Shown piece by piece: positions 1 to 7,111 of a stretch of 14,361 nucleotides of DNA (positions within the stretch are counted from its first letter, which is position 1; each line of letters opens with the position of its first letter). The notes beneath the pieces were generated by a model. That model searched no databases, was not told the DNA's origin, and worked only from the letters and a program-made list of their open reading frames with translations. Origin of the DNA: Propionibacterium sp. (lineage in GTDB: Bacteria > Actinomycetota > Actinomycetes > Propionibacteriales > Propionibacteriaceae); contig JAAYZP010000324.1 in NCBI GenBank assembly GCA_012514785.1, forward strand, positions 1 through 14,361. Reading direction: 5' to 3'. The position numbers and the translations under genes were made by a program.

Positions 1-1
1 C

Positions 2-877
2 GAGCAGGGCATCCCCAAGATGCGCATCGAGGAGGCCGCCGCGCGCACCCAGGCGCGCATCGACTCCGGCCGCCAGCCCGTCATCGGCGTCAACAAGTAC
101 GAGCTCGAGACCGACGAGGAGTTCGAGGTGCTCAAGGTCGACAACAAGTCGGTCCGTGAGCAGCAGATCGCCAAGCTCGAGCGGCTGCGCGCCGAACGCG
201 ACGAGGAGGTCACCCAGCTCGCGCTGGAGCGCCTGACCTGGGTGGCCGCGAACCCGGACTCGAAGGATCCGGACCGCAACCTGTTGAAGGTGTCCATCGA
301 CGCGGCCCGCGCGAACGCGTCCGTCGGGGAGATCTCCGACGCGCTCGAGAAGGTTTTCGACCGCTACACGGCACAGATCCGTACGATCAGTGGTGTGTAC
401 AACAAGGAAACCGGCGACTCCGCGAAGGTCGACAGCGCGCGCAAGCTCGTCGAGGAGTTCGAGACCGCCGAGGGCCGACGCCCCCGGATCCTGGTCGCGA
501 AGATGGGCCAGGACGGCCACGACCGCGGCCAGAAGGTCATCTCGACGGCGTACGCCGACCTCGGCATGGACGTCGACGTCGGCCCGCTGTTCCAGACGCC
601 CGAGGAGGTGGCGCGCCAGGCCGTCGAGTCCGACGTGCACATCGTCGGCGTCTCCTCGCTCGCCGCGGGCCACCTCACCCTGGTGCCCGCCCTGCGCGAG
701 GAGTTGGACAAGCTGGGCCGCGACGACCTGATGATCGTCGTGGGCGGCGTGATCCCGAGCCAGGACTTCGAGGAGCTCCTGGCCTCCGGAGCCGACGCGA
801 TCTACCCGCCCGGCACGAACATCCCGGAGGCGGCGATCGACCTGCTGACGAAACTGAAGGAGCGTCTCGCGGACTAG
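2..877 (+). CDS. mutB: Methylmalonyl-CoA mutase large subunit, C-terminal part (5' end outside window)
   Basis: This enzyme interconverts succinyl-CoA and (R)-methylmalonyl-CoA using adenosylcobalamin, in the cytoplasm, for propionate formation or use. The frame is open from base 2, so the gene begins upstream; 291 codons of a protein usually a little over 700 residues are visible. The visible part starts with the end of the substrate-binding barrel (GIPKMRIEEAAART, then PVIGVNKY). The B12-binding Rossmann domain follows from about base 480: the cobalt-ligand motif DGHDRG lies at 512-529, then VGVSSLAAGH and VVGGVIP, matching the family DxHxxG / S / GG signature. The stop is TAG at 875-877, followed by a strong terminator. 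The mutase chaperone gene meaB lies downstream, with one gene between. Identification is secure; only the upstream limit is unknown. Confidence 0.96.
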   Translation, partial: EQGIPKMRIEEAAARTQARIDSGRQPVIGVNKYELETDEEFEVLKVDNKSVREQQIAKLERLRAERDEEVTQLALERLTWVAANPDSKDPDRNLLKVSIDAARANASVGEISDALEKVFDRYTAQIRTISGVYNKETGDSAKVDSARKLVEEFETAEGRRPRILVAKMGQDGHDRGQKVISTAYADLGMDVDVGPLFQTPEEVARQAVESDVHIVGVSSLAAGHLTLVPALREELDKLGRDDLMIVVGGVIPSQDFEELLASGADAIYPPGTNIPEAAIDLLTKLKERLAD

Positions 878-885
878 GGACCCGT

Positions 886-891
886 TAGGCT
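886..891 (+). promoter_or_regulatory. Candidate -10 element (TAGGCT) for the lipoprotein gene
   Basis: TAGGCT at 886-891 fits the actinobacterial -10 pattern TANNNT. No convincing -35 is visible at the usual distance. It lies upstream of the terminator stem, so a transcript starting about 7 bases downstream would begin inside the 5' arm of that stem. The same TAGGCTG string occurs upstream of crgA (12041-12047). No other -10-like site is seen between the terminator and the start at 954. Weak support. Confidence 0.3.
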
Positions 892-892
892 G

Positions 893-930
893 AGCCCGCC
901 CCCGGGGTTTGGGGGCGGGCTTCGCCTTTT
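893..930 (+). terminator. Rho-independent terminator after mutB
   Basis: AGCCCGCCCCC at 893-903 pairs perfectly with GGGGGCGGGCT at 911-921. This gives an 11-bp GC-rich stem with a 7-base loop, followed by a short T-run at 927-930. It begins 15 bases after the mutB stop and should end most mutB transcripts before the lipoprotein gene. The T-run is short and separated from the stem by a few bases, which is common in high-GC actinobacteria. Confidence 0.8.
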
Positions 931-953
931 GTTGCGGAGAAGGAGATGGTGGG

Positions 954-2048
954 ATGAAGTACAAACTGACCAGGCGCACGGCGCTCGCCGGCATGTTCGC
1001 GGGCGCCACGCTGGTGGGCTGCACGCCCTCGGACGGGTCGCCCGTCGCCCTCCCCACGCCCACGGACGTGCCGGCGGACTGCGTCGACCTCGCCAGCTTC
1101 GTGTTCGAGCACCGCGGGCACTGCAAGCCGCTGACGTCGCTCAGCGACGCCGACATCGTCCGGTTCGACTTCCCCGGCTCGCTCGTCTCCGACGGCTCCC
1201 AACTGATGGCCTACTTCCGCAACGCCGTGCTCGCGTGGGACGTCACCTCCGGGGCCCTGACGTCGCTGCACGCACCCCAGCGCTCCGACAGCTGGGTCTT
1301 CGCCAGCCGCGGCAACGCGACGGTCGTCCCCCGCTGCAACGGCTCCCTTGTGGTGCACGCCGACGGCTGCATCGCCCTCGAACTGCAGGGGCACGAGCCG
1401 GAGTCGAGCGGGTCGGACTGGGTGGGCGACGGCATCCAGTCGCTCGTGTTCACCGGCGACGACCACCTCGTGAGCCTCGGCACCGACAACTCGCTGAGGA
1501 GCTGGGCGGTGAGCACCGGCGAGGCGCTCGAGATGCGCCGCCTGGACTCCCGGCCCGACGCCCGCGTGCTCTGGCACGACGCGGCGCAGGGACGGCTCGT
1601 GCTCTCGCACGACCTGGGGCGCGCCGTCGACATCTACCACCCCACGAGCCTCGAGCACCTGCAGAGCTACCCGGAGCTGCCCGAGATCTCGGGCGGCTGG
1701 CGCGCGACGTCGGAGGGGGTGCTGGTGGGCATCAACGCCACCGACCAACCCAACGGGCTCACCGTCTACGACGGCAACACGAACCAGACCTCGGCCATCG
1801 GCACGGAAACGGCCTGCCGGGCGTTCACCGTCTCGAGCACGGGCGAGATCGCCTACGAGGACGGCTCCCTGGTGAAGATCCGGGCCACGGACGGCACCGA
1901 GCGCGAGATCGTCACGCAGGGCACGGAGTTCGTCAGCATCGAGTTCTCCGACAACGGCGACTTCCTGCACGTCCTGGACGCCTACGCGGGACCGCGGACG
2001 TACGACGTCGCGACGGGGGACGTCTTCACGCAGTACGAGCTGCCGTAG
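954..2048 (+). CDS. Predicted secreted lipoprotein with WD40/quinoprotein-like beta-propeller repeats, function unknown
   Basis: I do not recognise a named family for this 364-residue protein. The N-terminus is a lipoprotein signal: twin arginines at residues 7-8 in TRRTALAG, suggesting Tat export, a hydrophobic stretch, then lipobox LVGC with the lipidated Cys at 23. The mature part repeats short strands of propeller type, such as VLAWDVTSGALTSL, LRSWAVSTGEALEM, VDIYHPTSLEHLQSY and TYDVATGDVFTQY, spaced like blades of a WD40 or PQQ-like propeller. Five further cysteines (43, 57, 128, 139, 288) could form disulfides outside the cell. The ATG at 954 is chosen because GGAGAAGGAGA (936-946) lies just upstream and it opens directly onto the signal peptide; an upstream in-frame TTG at 909 sits in the terminator. 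Its stop is 9 bases before meaB. A role in sensing or protein binding at the membrane is only a guess. Confidence 0.85.
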   Translation: MKYKLTRRTALAGMFAGATLVGCTPSDGSPVALPTPTDVPADCVDLASFVFEHRGHCKPLTSLSDADIVRFDFPGSLVSDGSQLMAYFRNAVLAWDVTSGALTSLHAPQRSDSWVFASRGNATVVPRCNGSLVVHADGCIALELQGHEPESSGSDWVGDGIQSLVFTGDDHLVSLGTDNSLRSWAVSTGEALEMRRLDSRPDARVLWHDAAQGRLVLSHDLGRAVDIYHPTSLEHLQSYPELPEISGGWRATSEGVLVGINATDQPNGLTVYDGNTNQTSAIGTETACRAFTVSSTGEIAYEDGSLVKIRATDGTEREIVTQGTEFVSIEFSDNGDFLHVLDAYAGPRTYDVATGDVFTQYELP

Positions 2049-2057
2049 GGTTGGACC

Positions 2058-3095
2058 GTGCGAAGAATCAACGTTGACGAATTGGCCGACAGGATCCGGG
2101 AGGGCTCCCGGGGGCACATCGCCCGGGCCATCACACTGGTCGAATCCTCGAAACCCGAGCATCGCCAGCTCGCCCACGACCTCCTGCGCACCATCGCCGA
2201 CGACACCGGGCGCGCGTTCCGCGTCGGCGTCTCCGGCGTGCCCGGCGCCGGCAAATCCACCTTCATCAACGCCATGGGCACCAAGCTCGTCACCGAGCGC
2301 GACCACAAGGTGGCCGTGCTCGCGATCGACCCCAGCTCCACGCGCACCGGCGGATCGATCCTGGGCGACCGCACCCGCATGGGCGAGTTCGCCGCCCTGG
2401 AGGGCGCCTTCGTCCGCCCCTCCCCCTCCGGCGGCCACCTGGGCGGCGTGGCGCGCGCCACCCGCGAGTCCATGCTGGTGCTGGAGGCCGCGGGCTACGA
2501 CGTCGTCCTCGTCGAGACGGTCGGCGTGGGGCAGTCGGAGATCGCCGTCTCGGGCATGGTGGACACCTTCCTCATGCTCCAGGTGGCCCGCACGGGTGAC
2601 CAGCTGCAGGGCATCAAGCGCGGCATCCTCGAGCTGGCCGACGTCATCGCCATCACCAAGGCCGACGGCGACAACGCGGGTGCCGCCCGCGTCGCCGCGC
2701 GCGAGCTGAGCATCGCGCTGAAGCTCGTCACCAGCGAGGACGAGAAGCGCCGCGCGCCCGTCCTCACCTGCTCCAGCTACACCGGCGACGGGCTCGACGA
2801 GGTGTGGGACGCCGTCGTGCAGCACCGCGAGGCCCTGGAATCGGGAGGCGTGCTGCAGTCCCGCCGCCTGGAGCAGCAGCGCGACTGGCTGTGGAACATG
2901 GTGCGCGGCGAACTCGCCGAGGCGCTGCGCACGGCGCCGGCCGTGCGCGAGGCGGCCGTTGAGGTCGAGGCCGCGCTGGCCACGGAGGAGCTCAGCGCGC
3001 TGGAGGGTTCGAAGATCATCCTGCGGGCCTTCGCGGGTGCGATCGACGACCTGTCGTGGGGTGCTGATGGGGGTGACCCTGCGCAATCTGGGTAG
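2058..3095 (+). CDS. meaB: MeaB-type GTPase, methylmalonyl-CoA mutase chaperone (ArgK family)
   Basis: This is a G3E-family P-loop GTPase that binds methylmalonyl-CoA mutase, gates adenosylcobalamin loading and guards the enzyme from inactivation. The 345-residue protein shows Walker A GVPGAGKST (residues 60-68), the family switch region DPSSTRTGGSILGDRTRM (91-108), ETVGVGQSE (153-161) and the guanine-specificity motif TKAD (200-203). The length is close to the usual 325-340. The start is GTG at 2058, giving MRRINVDELADRI; it lies 9 bases after the lipoprotein stop with only a weak TAGGG upstream, so translation may depend on the preceding gene. The older name ArgK (arginine/ornithine transport kinase) is a historical misassignment. 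The nearby mutB supports the mutase-chaperone role. Confidence 0.95.
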   Translation: MRRINVDELADRIREGSRGHIARAITLVESSKPEHRQLAHDLLRTIADDTGRAFRVGVSGVPGAGKSTFINAMGTKLVTERDHKVAVLAIDPSSTRTGGSILGDRTRMGEFAALEGAFVRPSPSGGHLGGVARATRESMLVLEAAGYDVVLVETVGVGQSEIAVSGMVDTFLMLQVARTGDQLQGIKRGILELADVIAITKADGDNAGAARVAARELSIALKLVTSEDEKRRAPVLTCSSYTGDGLDEVWDAVVQHREALESGGVLQSRRLEQQRDWLWNMVRGELAEALRTAPAVREAAVEVEAALATEELSALEGSKIILRAFAGAIDDLSWGADGGDPAQSG

Positions 3096-3098
3096 ACT
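3093..3098 (+). promoter_or_regulatory. Candidate -10 element (TAGACT) for the fhaA operon
   Basis: TAGACT at 3093-3098 fits TANNNT and would give an untranslated leader of about 30 bases before the fhaA start. A GTGACC at 3073-3078 resembles a -35, but its spacing of 14 bases is too short. The TAG of this element is also the meaB stop codon. This is the only plausible promoter in the 41-base gap where the gene set changes from mutase to cell wall. Confidence 0.3.
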
Positions 3099-3136
3099 GA
3101 CCGTCGAATTCCAGTCTGATCGGCGTGAGGAGGGCC

Positions 3137-3832
3137 ATGGGCGTCTTTGACAAAGCGGAACGCAAGATCGATTCCGTGGTGGGCAAGGTGTTCGCGCGAG
3201 CCTTCAAGGGTGACGTGCAGCCCGTCGAGATCGCCGCCGGCATCCAGCGCGAGCTCGATGCCGAGGCCAAACTGCTCAGCAAGGGCAAGCGACTGGTGCC
3301 CAACCACTTCGTCATCGGCCTGTCCCAGCACGACTACGACCGCCTCTACCCGTACGCCCGCACGCTGAACGCCGAGATCCTGCCCGGCATCCGCGAGCAC
3401 GCGGCCGAGCACAGCTACGTCTTCAACGGCCCCATCTCCATCGAGTACGAACTCAATGAATCGCTGCCCACGGGCCAGTTCACGATCCTGAGCGAGGCCA
3501 AGGAGGGCTCGAGCCAGTCGAGCCCCACCGACGGCGGGCGCCTCGTGCTCGAGGTGCACGGCGTGCGCCACCCGCTCGTACCGCCGGGCCTGGTCGTCGG
3601 CCGCGGCGTCGACTCCGACCTGCGCATCAACGACCCCGGCGTGTCCCGCCGCCACGCGCTGATCACCGTGGCCGGCACCCCGGACCGCCCCGTCGTCACC
3701 ATCGAGGACCTGGGTTCCACCAACGGCATCATCGTCAACGGCTCCAAGGTCAGCAAGACCGCGCTGAGAGAAGGTTCACGCATCGAGCTCGGCAACACCC
3801 GCATGCTGGTGCACGCGCCGACGGAGCCGTGA
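3137..3832 (+). CDS. fhaA: FhaA: DUF3662 and FHA domain phosphothreonine-binding protein
   Basis: FhaA reads phosphothreonine marks made by PknB-type kinases and, in mycobacteria, binds the lipid II flippase partner MviN to regulate peptidoglycan synthesis. The 231-residue protein has the N-terminal DUF3662 domain (MGVFDKAERKIDSVVGKVFA onward, about 1-115), a short linker and a C-terminal FHA domain (about 135-228). The FHA contact residues are present: G155-R156, S170-R171 with H173, and S194-T195-N196-G197. Mycobacterial FhaA is about 527 residues because of a long proline-rich linker, so this is the compact form. ATG 3137 is preferred over in-frame GTG 3125, because the sequence GTGAGGAGG at 3125-3133 works better as ribosome-binding site than as start, and family members begin near MG.F...E.K. 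Its stop overlaps fhaB by 4 bases. Confidence 0.93.
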   Translation: MGVFDKAERKIDSVVGKVFARAFKGDVQPVEIAAGIQRELDAEAKLLSKGKRLVPNHFVIGLSQHDYDRLYPYARTLNAEILPGIREHAAEHSYVFNGPISIEYELNESLPTGQFTILSEAKEGSSQSSPTDGGRLVLEVHGVRHPLVPPGLVVGRGVDSDLRINDPGVSRRHALITVAGTPDRPVVTIEDLGSTNGIIVNGSKVSKTALREGSRIELGNTRMLVHAPTEP

Positions 3833-4308
3833 CCTCAGTGTCGGAACTCATCGTCGCGACGATCAAGGTCGTCTTCATCGCGCTCCTGTGGCTGTTCATC
3901 CTGTTCGTGGCCATGGTGATCCGCACCGACATGTTCGGCAAGCGGGTCCCGGCCGCGTCGTTGGCCACCGTGCCAGCCGACCGCGGCCGCCCGGAGAGTC
4001 ACCGGCTGAGTTCGGTGCCGACGCGGTTCGCGATCACCAACGGCTCGCAACAGGGCATCGCCGTGCCCGTCCAACCCACGATCAACCTCGGCCGGTCCGC
4101 CGATTCGACGCTGGTGCTGGAGGACGAGTTCGCCTCCGCCCGGCACGCGCAGCTCGTGCAGATCGACCAGGACACGTGGGCTGTCAGCGACCTGCAATCC
4201 ACCAACGGCACGTTCGTCAACGGCCGACGCGTGGGCGACGAGGCCATCGCCGCGACGGTGGGGGACGTCGTCCGGATCGGGCGTACCCTGATGCGTTTGG
4301 AGGTGTGA
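3829..4308 (+). CDS. fhaB: FhaB: membrane-anchored FHA domain protein
   Basis: This small FHA protein of the division signalling cluster corresponds to mycobacterial FhaB/FipA, which links FtsZ and FtsQ under stress. It has 159 residues, close to the 155 of M. tuberculosis. One N-terminal membrane segment lies at about residues 9-31 (IVATIKVVFIALLWLFILFV). After a linker comes the FHA domain (about 66-158) with contacts G88-R89, S103 and H106, and S124-T125-N126-G127. The GTG start at 3829 overlaps the fhaA stop as GTGA. A second GTG at 3838 would give a protein three residues shorter, and the available ribosome-binding sequence does not clearly separate the two. The gene runs into pstP with a 1-base overlap. 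Confidence 0.92.
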   Translation: MTSVSELIVATIKVVFIALLWLFILFVAMVIRTDMFGKRVPAASLATVPADRGRPESHRLSSVPTRFAITNGSQQGIAVPVQPTINLGRSADSTLVLEDEFASARHAQLVQIDQDTWAVSDLQSTNGTFVNGRRVGDEAIAATVGDVVRIGRTLMRLEV

Positions 4309-5723
4309 TGTTCTCCCTACGCTTCGCAGCACATTCCGACGTCGGACGGGTGAGGAAGAACAACCAGGACGCGGGCTACGCGTCGCCGACGATGCTGCTC
4401 GTGTGCGACGGGATGGGCGGTGCCGCTGCGGGCGACCTGGCCTCCGCGGTCGCCGCCACGGAAGCCGAGCAGTCGGACGACCGCCACGCCGATTCGGAGG
4501 AGATGCTCGCCGCCATCGCGGGCATCATCACGCGCGCCAACAACCGCCTGGGCGAGCTGATCGAGGAAGACCTCACGATCGACGGCATGGGCACCACCTT
4601 CTGCGGGGGGCTCTTCAACGGACGGCAGCTCGCCGTCGGCCACATCGGCGACTCCCGCGGCTACCTCCTGCGCGACGGCGAACTCACGCAGTTCACGCAC
4701 GACCACTCCTGGGTGCAGTCGCTGATCGACGAGGGCAAGATCGCCCCCGCACAGGCCGCGACCCACCCGCACCGCTCCCTGATCCTCAAGGTCCTCAACG
4801 GCCAGGAGGGCTTCGACCCCGACCTGACGACGTTCGACGTGCGGGAGGGCGACCGGATCCTGTTCTGCTCCGACGGACTCTCGGGCATGATCTCCGACGA
4901 AGCCATCCTCGACCTGCTCGAGCCGATGCCCATCGACGACGCCTCCCACGCCCTCGTGAAGGCCGCCAACGCGGCCGGCGGGCACGACAACATCACCGTC
5001 TTCATCGGCGAGGTGGTCGCGCAGGACGACGGGCTCGACGCGGCACCCGGCGTGCTGCGCGGTTCGGCCACCGAGGTGGAGATCCCCACCGTCGGCGCCC
5101 TGGCGGCCCGATCGGGAAAACCCAGCGGCTACCCCGAGACGACGAGCTCGGCGGAGCCCACTGACACGGATCAGGCCCCCGACGAGGCCGCCCGCTACGC
5201 GCCCAAGGAGGAGCACCGTCGCTGGCCGGGGCTGCTGATCGCGCTCGTGGCGATCGCCCTGGTGATCGGCGGCGGCGCGTGGGGCGTGCAGACGTATTCG
5301 CAGTCGCGCTACTTCATCGCGGCCGACGCCGGCGAGGTGGCCATCTTCAACGGCCTGCCCGGCAACATCCTCGGCTACCCGCTGAGCACCCTGACCGAAC
5401 GCACCGACGTGCCCGTCGAGGACCTCCCCCTGTTCCACCAGCGCGCCGTGAAGAACACCATCGGCGTGGCCGACCTCGACGCCGCGCGCAGCACCGCCGA
5501 GACGCTCCGGGTCCTGGCCGAGCAGTGCCGCGAGGCGCGCGACGACCGGCTCACGCCCCCACTGCCGACGACCGGCCCGTCCCCCACCCCGACGCCCGCG
5601 CTCACCATCCCCGGGTTGCCCACCGCCCCCGGCGGCGGCGTCGACATCGAACCCGGCTATCCCACTTACCTCGCGCCCATGACGCCGACCGCCACGGCGG
5701 AAGCCGATCCCGAGCACTGCTGA
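4308..5723 (+). CDS. pstP: PstP: membrane PP2C-family Ser/Thr protein phosphatase
   Basis: PstP removes phosphate from PknB-type kinases and their substrates, using two metal ions. The 471-residue protein has a cytoplasmic PP2C domain (about 1-236) with metal-ligand motifs NNQD (D21), VCDGMGG (D34-G35), FCSDGLSG (D189-G190) and GGHDNIT (D227-N228). A linker follows, then one membrane helix (about 307-329, WPGLLIALVAIALVIGGGAW) and an extracytoplasmic domain of about 140 residues. That domain ends in a Pro/Thr-rich tail whose last residue is Cys471; the only other Cys there is C407. The ATG at 4308 shares a base with the fhaB stop (TGATG) and follows a GGAGG at 4299-4303. It is coupled in the same way to rodA. 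The layout matches mycobacterial PstP. Confidence 0.95.
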   Translation: MFSLRFAAHSDVGRVRKNNQDAGYASPTMLLVCDGMGGAAAGDLASAVAATEAEQSDDRHADSEEMLAAIAGIITRANNRLGELIEEDLTIDGMGTTFCGGLFNGRQLAVGHIGDSRGYLLRDGELTQFTHDHSWVQSLIDEGKIAPAQAATHPHRSLILKVLNGQEGFDPDLTTFDVREGDRILFCSDGLSGMISDEAILDLLEPMPIDDASHALVKAANAAGGHDNITVFIGEVVAQDDGLDAAPGVLRGSATEVEIPTVGALAARSGKPSGYPETTSSAEPTDTDQAPDEAARYAPKEEHRRWPGLLIALVAIALVIGGGAWGVQTYSQSRYFIAADAGEVAIFNGLPGNILGYPLSTLTERTDVPVEDLPLFHQRAVKNTIGVADLDAARSTAETLRVLAEQCREARDDRLTPPLPTTGPSPTPTPALTIPGLPTAPGGGVDIEPGYPTYLAPMTPTATAEADPEHC

Positions 5724-7111
5724 TGAGTGTCTCCGTCCAGCCCGAGGTCTCCGGCGACGTCATCGTCTACCGGCGTCGACGCAACATCGAGCTCGCACTG
5801 CTGCTGTTCGCGCAGCTGTTCGGCTACGGCGGATGGATCCTCACGCACCTGAACCTGTACAACGCCGTGCCGGAGATCTGGCCGCTGGTGGCGGCCGCCT
5901 GGTTCGGGGTGGGCCTCGCCGCGCACATCGCGGTCCGCTGGAAACTGCCCTATGCCGACCCGGTGCTGCTGCCGAGCGTCTTCCTCATCAACGGCCTGGG
6001 GCTGGCGATGCTGGCCCGGCTGGACGAGATCTACCGCTACAGCGACGCCGCGATGCAGTTCGTGTGGACCGCGCTCGGTGTGCTGCTGTTCGTCCTCGTC
6101 GCGTTCCTGCTGCGCGACCACCGTCGGCTGCAGCGCTTCCCCTACCTGCTGTTCATCCTCAGCTTCGTCCTCCTCGTCCTGCCGCTGACGCCGCTGGGCG
6201 TGACCATCAACAACGCCCGGATCTGGATCCAGGTGTTCGGCTTCAGCTTCCAGCCCGCGGAGATCGCGAAGATCACGCTGGCGATCGCGTTCGCCGCGTA
6301 CTTCTACGAGAAGCGCGACGTGCTCACGCTCGCCGGCAGGCGCGTCATGGGCGTCCTGCTGCCGCGCGGGCGCGACTTCATCCCGATCGCGATCATGTGG
6401 GGCATGGCGCTGATGGTGATGGTCTTCCAGCGCGACCTGGGCATGGCGCTGCTGATCTTCGGGCTGTTCACGGTGATGATCTACATCGCCACCGAGCGCC
6501 CGTTCTGGCCCGTGCTGGCCACCGTGATGTTCCTCATCGCCGGGGTGGCCGCCTACTTCCTGACCCCGCACGTCTCCCGCCGCGTGGGCGCCTGGCTGGA
6601 CCCGTTCGCGAACGCGGACGCCAACCTGCAGATCATCCAGGCCCAGTTCGGGTTCGCCTGGGGCGGCCTCTTCGGCCGCGGCTGGGGCATGGGCCGTCCG
6701 GCGCTGACCCCGCTGCCCCACTCCGACTTCATCGCCGGCTCGATCGGTGAGGAGCTCGGCGTCCTCGGGCTGATGGCCGTGATCATCCTCTACGCCGTGA
6801 TCTTCTCCCGCGGGCTGAAGGCCGCGCTGCTGTGCCCCGACGGGTTCGGCAAACTGCTCGCCGGGGGCCTGTCGTTCGTGCTGGCGCTCCAGGTCTTCGC
6901 GATCATCGGCGGCGTCACCCGCCTCCTGCCGCTGACGGGTCTGACGACGCCGTTCATGAGCCAGGGCGGCTCGTCGATGGTGAGCAACTGGATCCTCATC
7001 GGCATCCTCATGGTGATCTCGCACCGCGCCCGCATGCCGCAGACGGCGACGGCCACGCCCACGTCGCGGGCCGAGATCGAGGACAACTCGACAGAGCTGA
7101 TCGCCCGATGA
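5723..7111 (+). CDS. rodA: RodA/FtsW-type SEDS peptidoglycan glycosyltransferase
   Basis: SEDS proteins polymerise lipid II into glycan strands at the membrane, paired with a class B penicillin-binding protein. The 462-residue protein has about a dozen hydrophobic stretches. Family landmarks include QPAEIAK (177-183), QRDLGMALL (236-244), WLDPFANAD (291-299) with D293 at the position of the essential SEDS aspartate, LPHSDFI (331-337), and the signature region GVTRLLPLTGLTTPFMSQGG (397-416). Its place next to pbpA and pknB matches rodA of M. tuberculosis, so I name it rodA; by sequence alone FtsW versus RodA is less certain. The ATG shares one base with the pstP stop, and its own stop overlaps pbpA by four bases, suggesting coupled translation. 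Confidence 0.93.
   Translation: MSVSVQPEVSGDVIVYRRRRNIELALLLFAQLFGYGGWILTHLNLYNAVPEIWPLVAAAWFGVGLAAHIAVRWKLPYADPVLLPSVFLINGLGLAMLARLDEIYRYSDAAMQFVWTALGVLLFVLVAFLLRDHRRLQRFPYLLFILSFVLLVLPLTPLGVTINNARIWIQVFGFSFQPAEIAKITLAIAFAAYFYEKRDVLTLAGRRVMGVLLPRGRDFIPIAIMWGMALMVMVFQRDLGMALLIFGLFTVMIYIATERPFWPVLATVMFLIAGVAAYFLTPHVSRRVGAWLDPFANADANLQIIQAQFGFAWGGLFGRGWGMGRPALTPLPHSDFIAGSIGEELGVLGLMAVIILYAVIFSRGLKAALLCPDGFGKLLAGGLSFVLALQVFAIIGGVTRLLPLTGLTTPFMSQGGSSMVSNWILIGILMVISHRARMPQTATATPTSRAEIEDNSTELIAR

Noticed and set aside
909..953. Earlier TTG start for the lipoprotein
   Set aside because: It lies in the terminator loop, has no ribosome-binding site and would put 15 residues ahead of a clean lipoprotein signal peptide.
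885..3086. Minus-strand open frame of 733 codons opposite the lipoprotein and meaB genes
   Set aside because: Its translation is rich in Arg, Gly, Asp, Val and His with no domain motif, typical of the antisense of high-GC coding DNA. The plus strand holds well-supported genes.
4317..5717. Minus-strand open frame of 466 codons opposite pstP
   Set aside because: Low-complexity composition (VGG, RRG, AAG runs) and complete overlap with a clear PP2C phosphatase.
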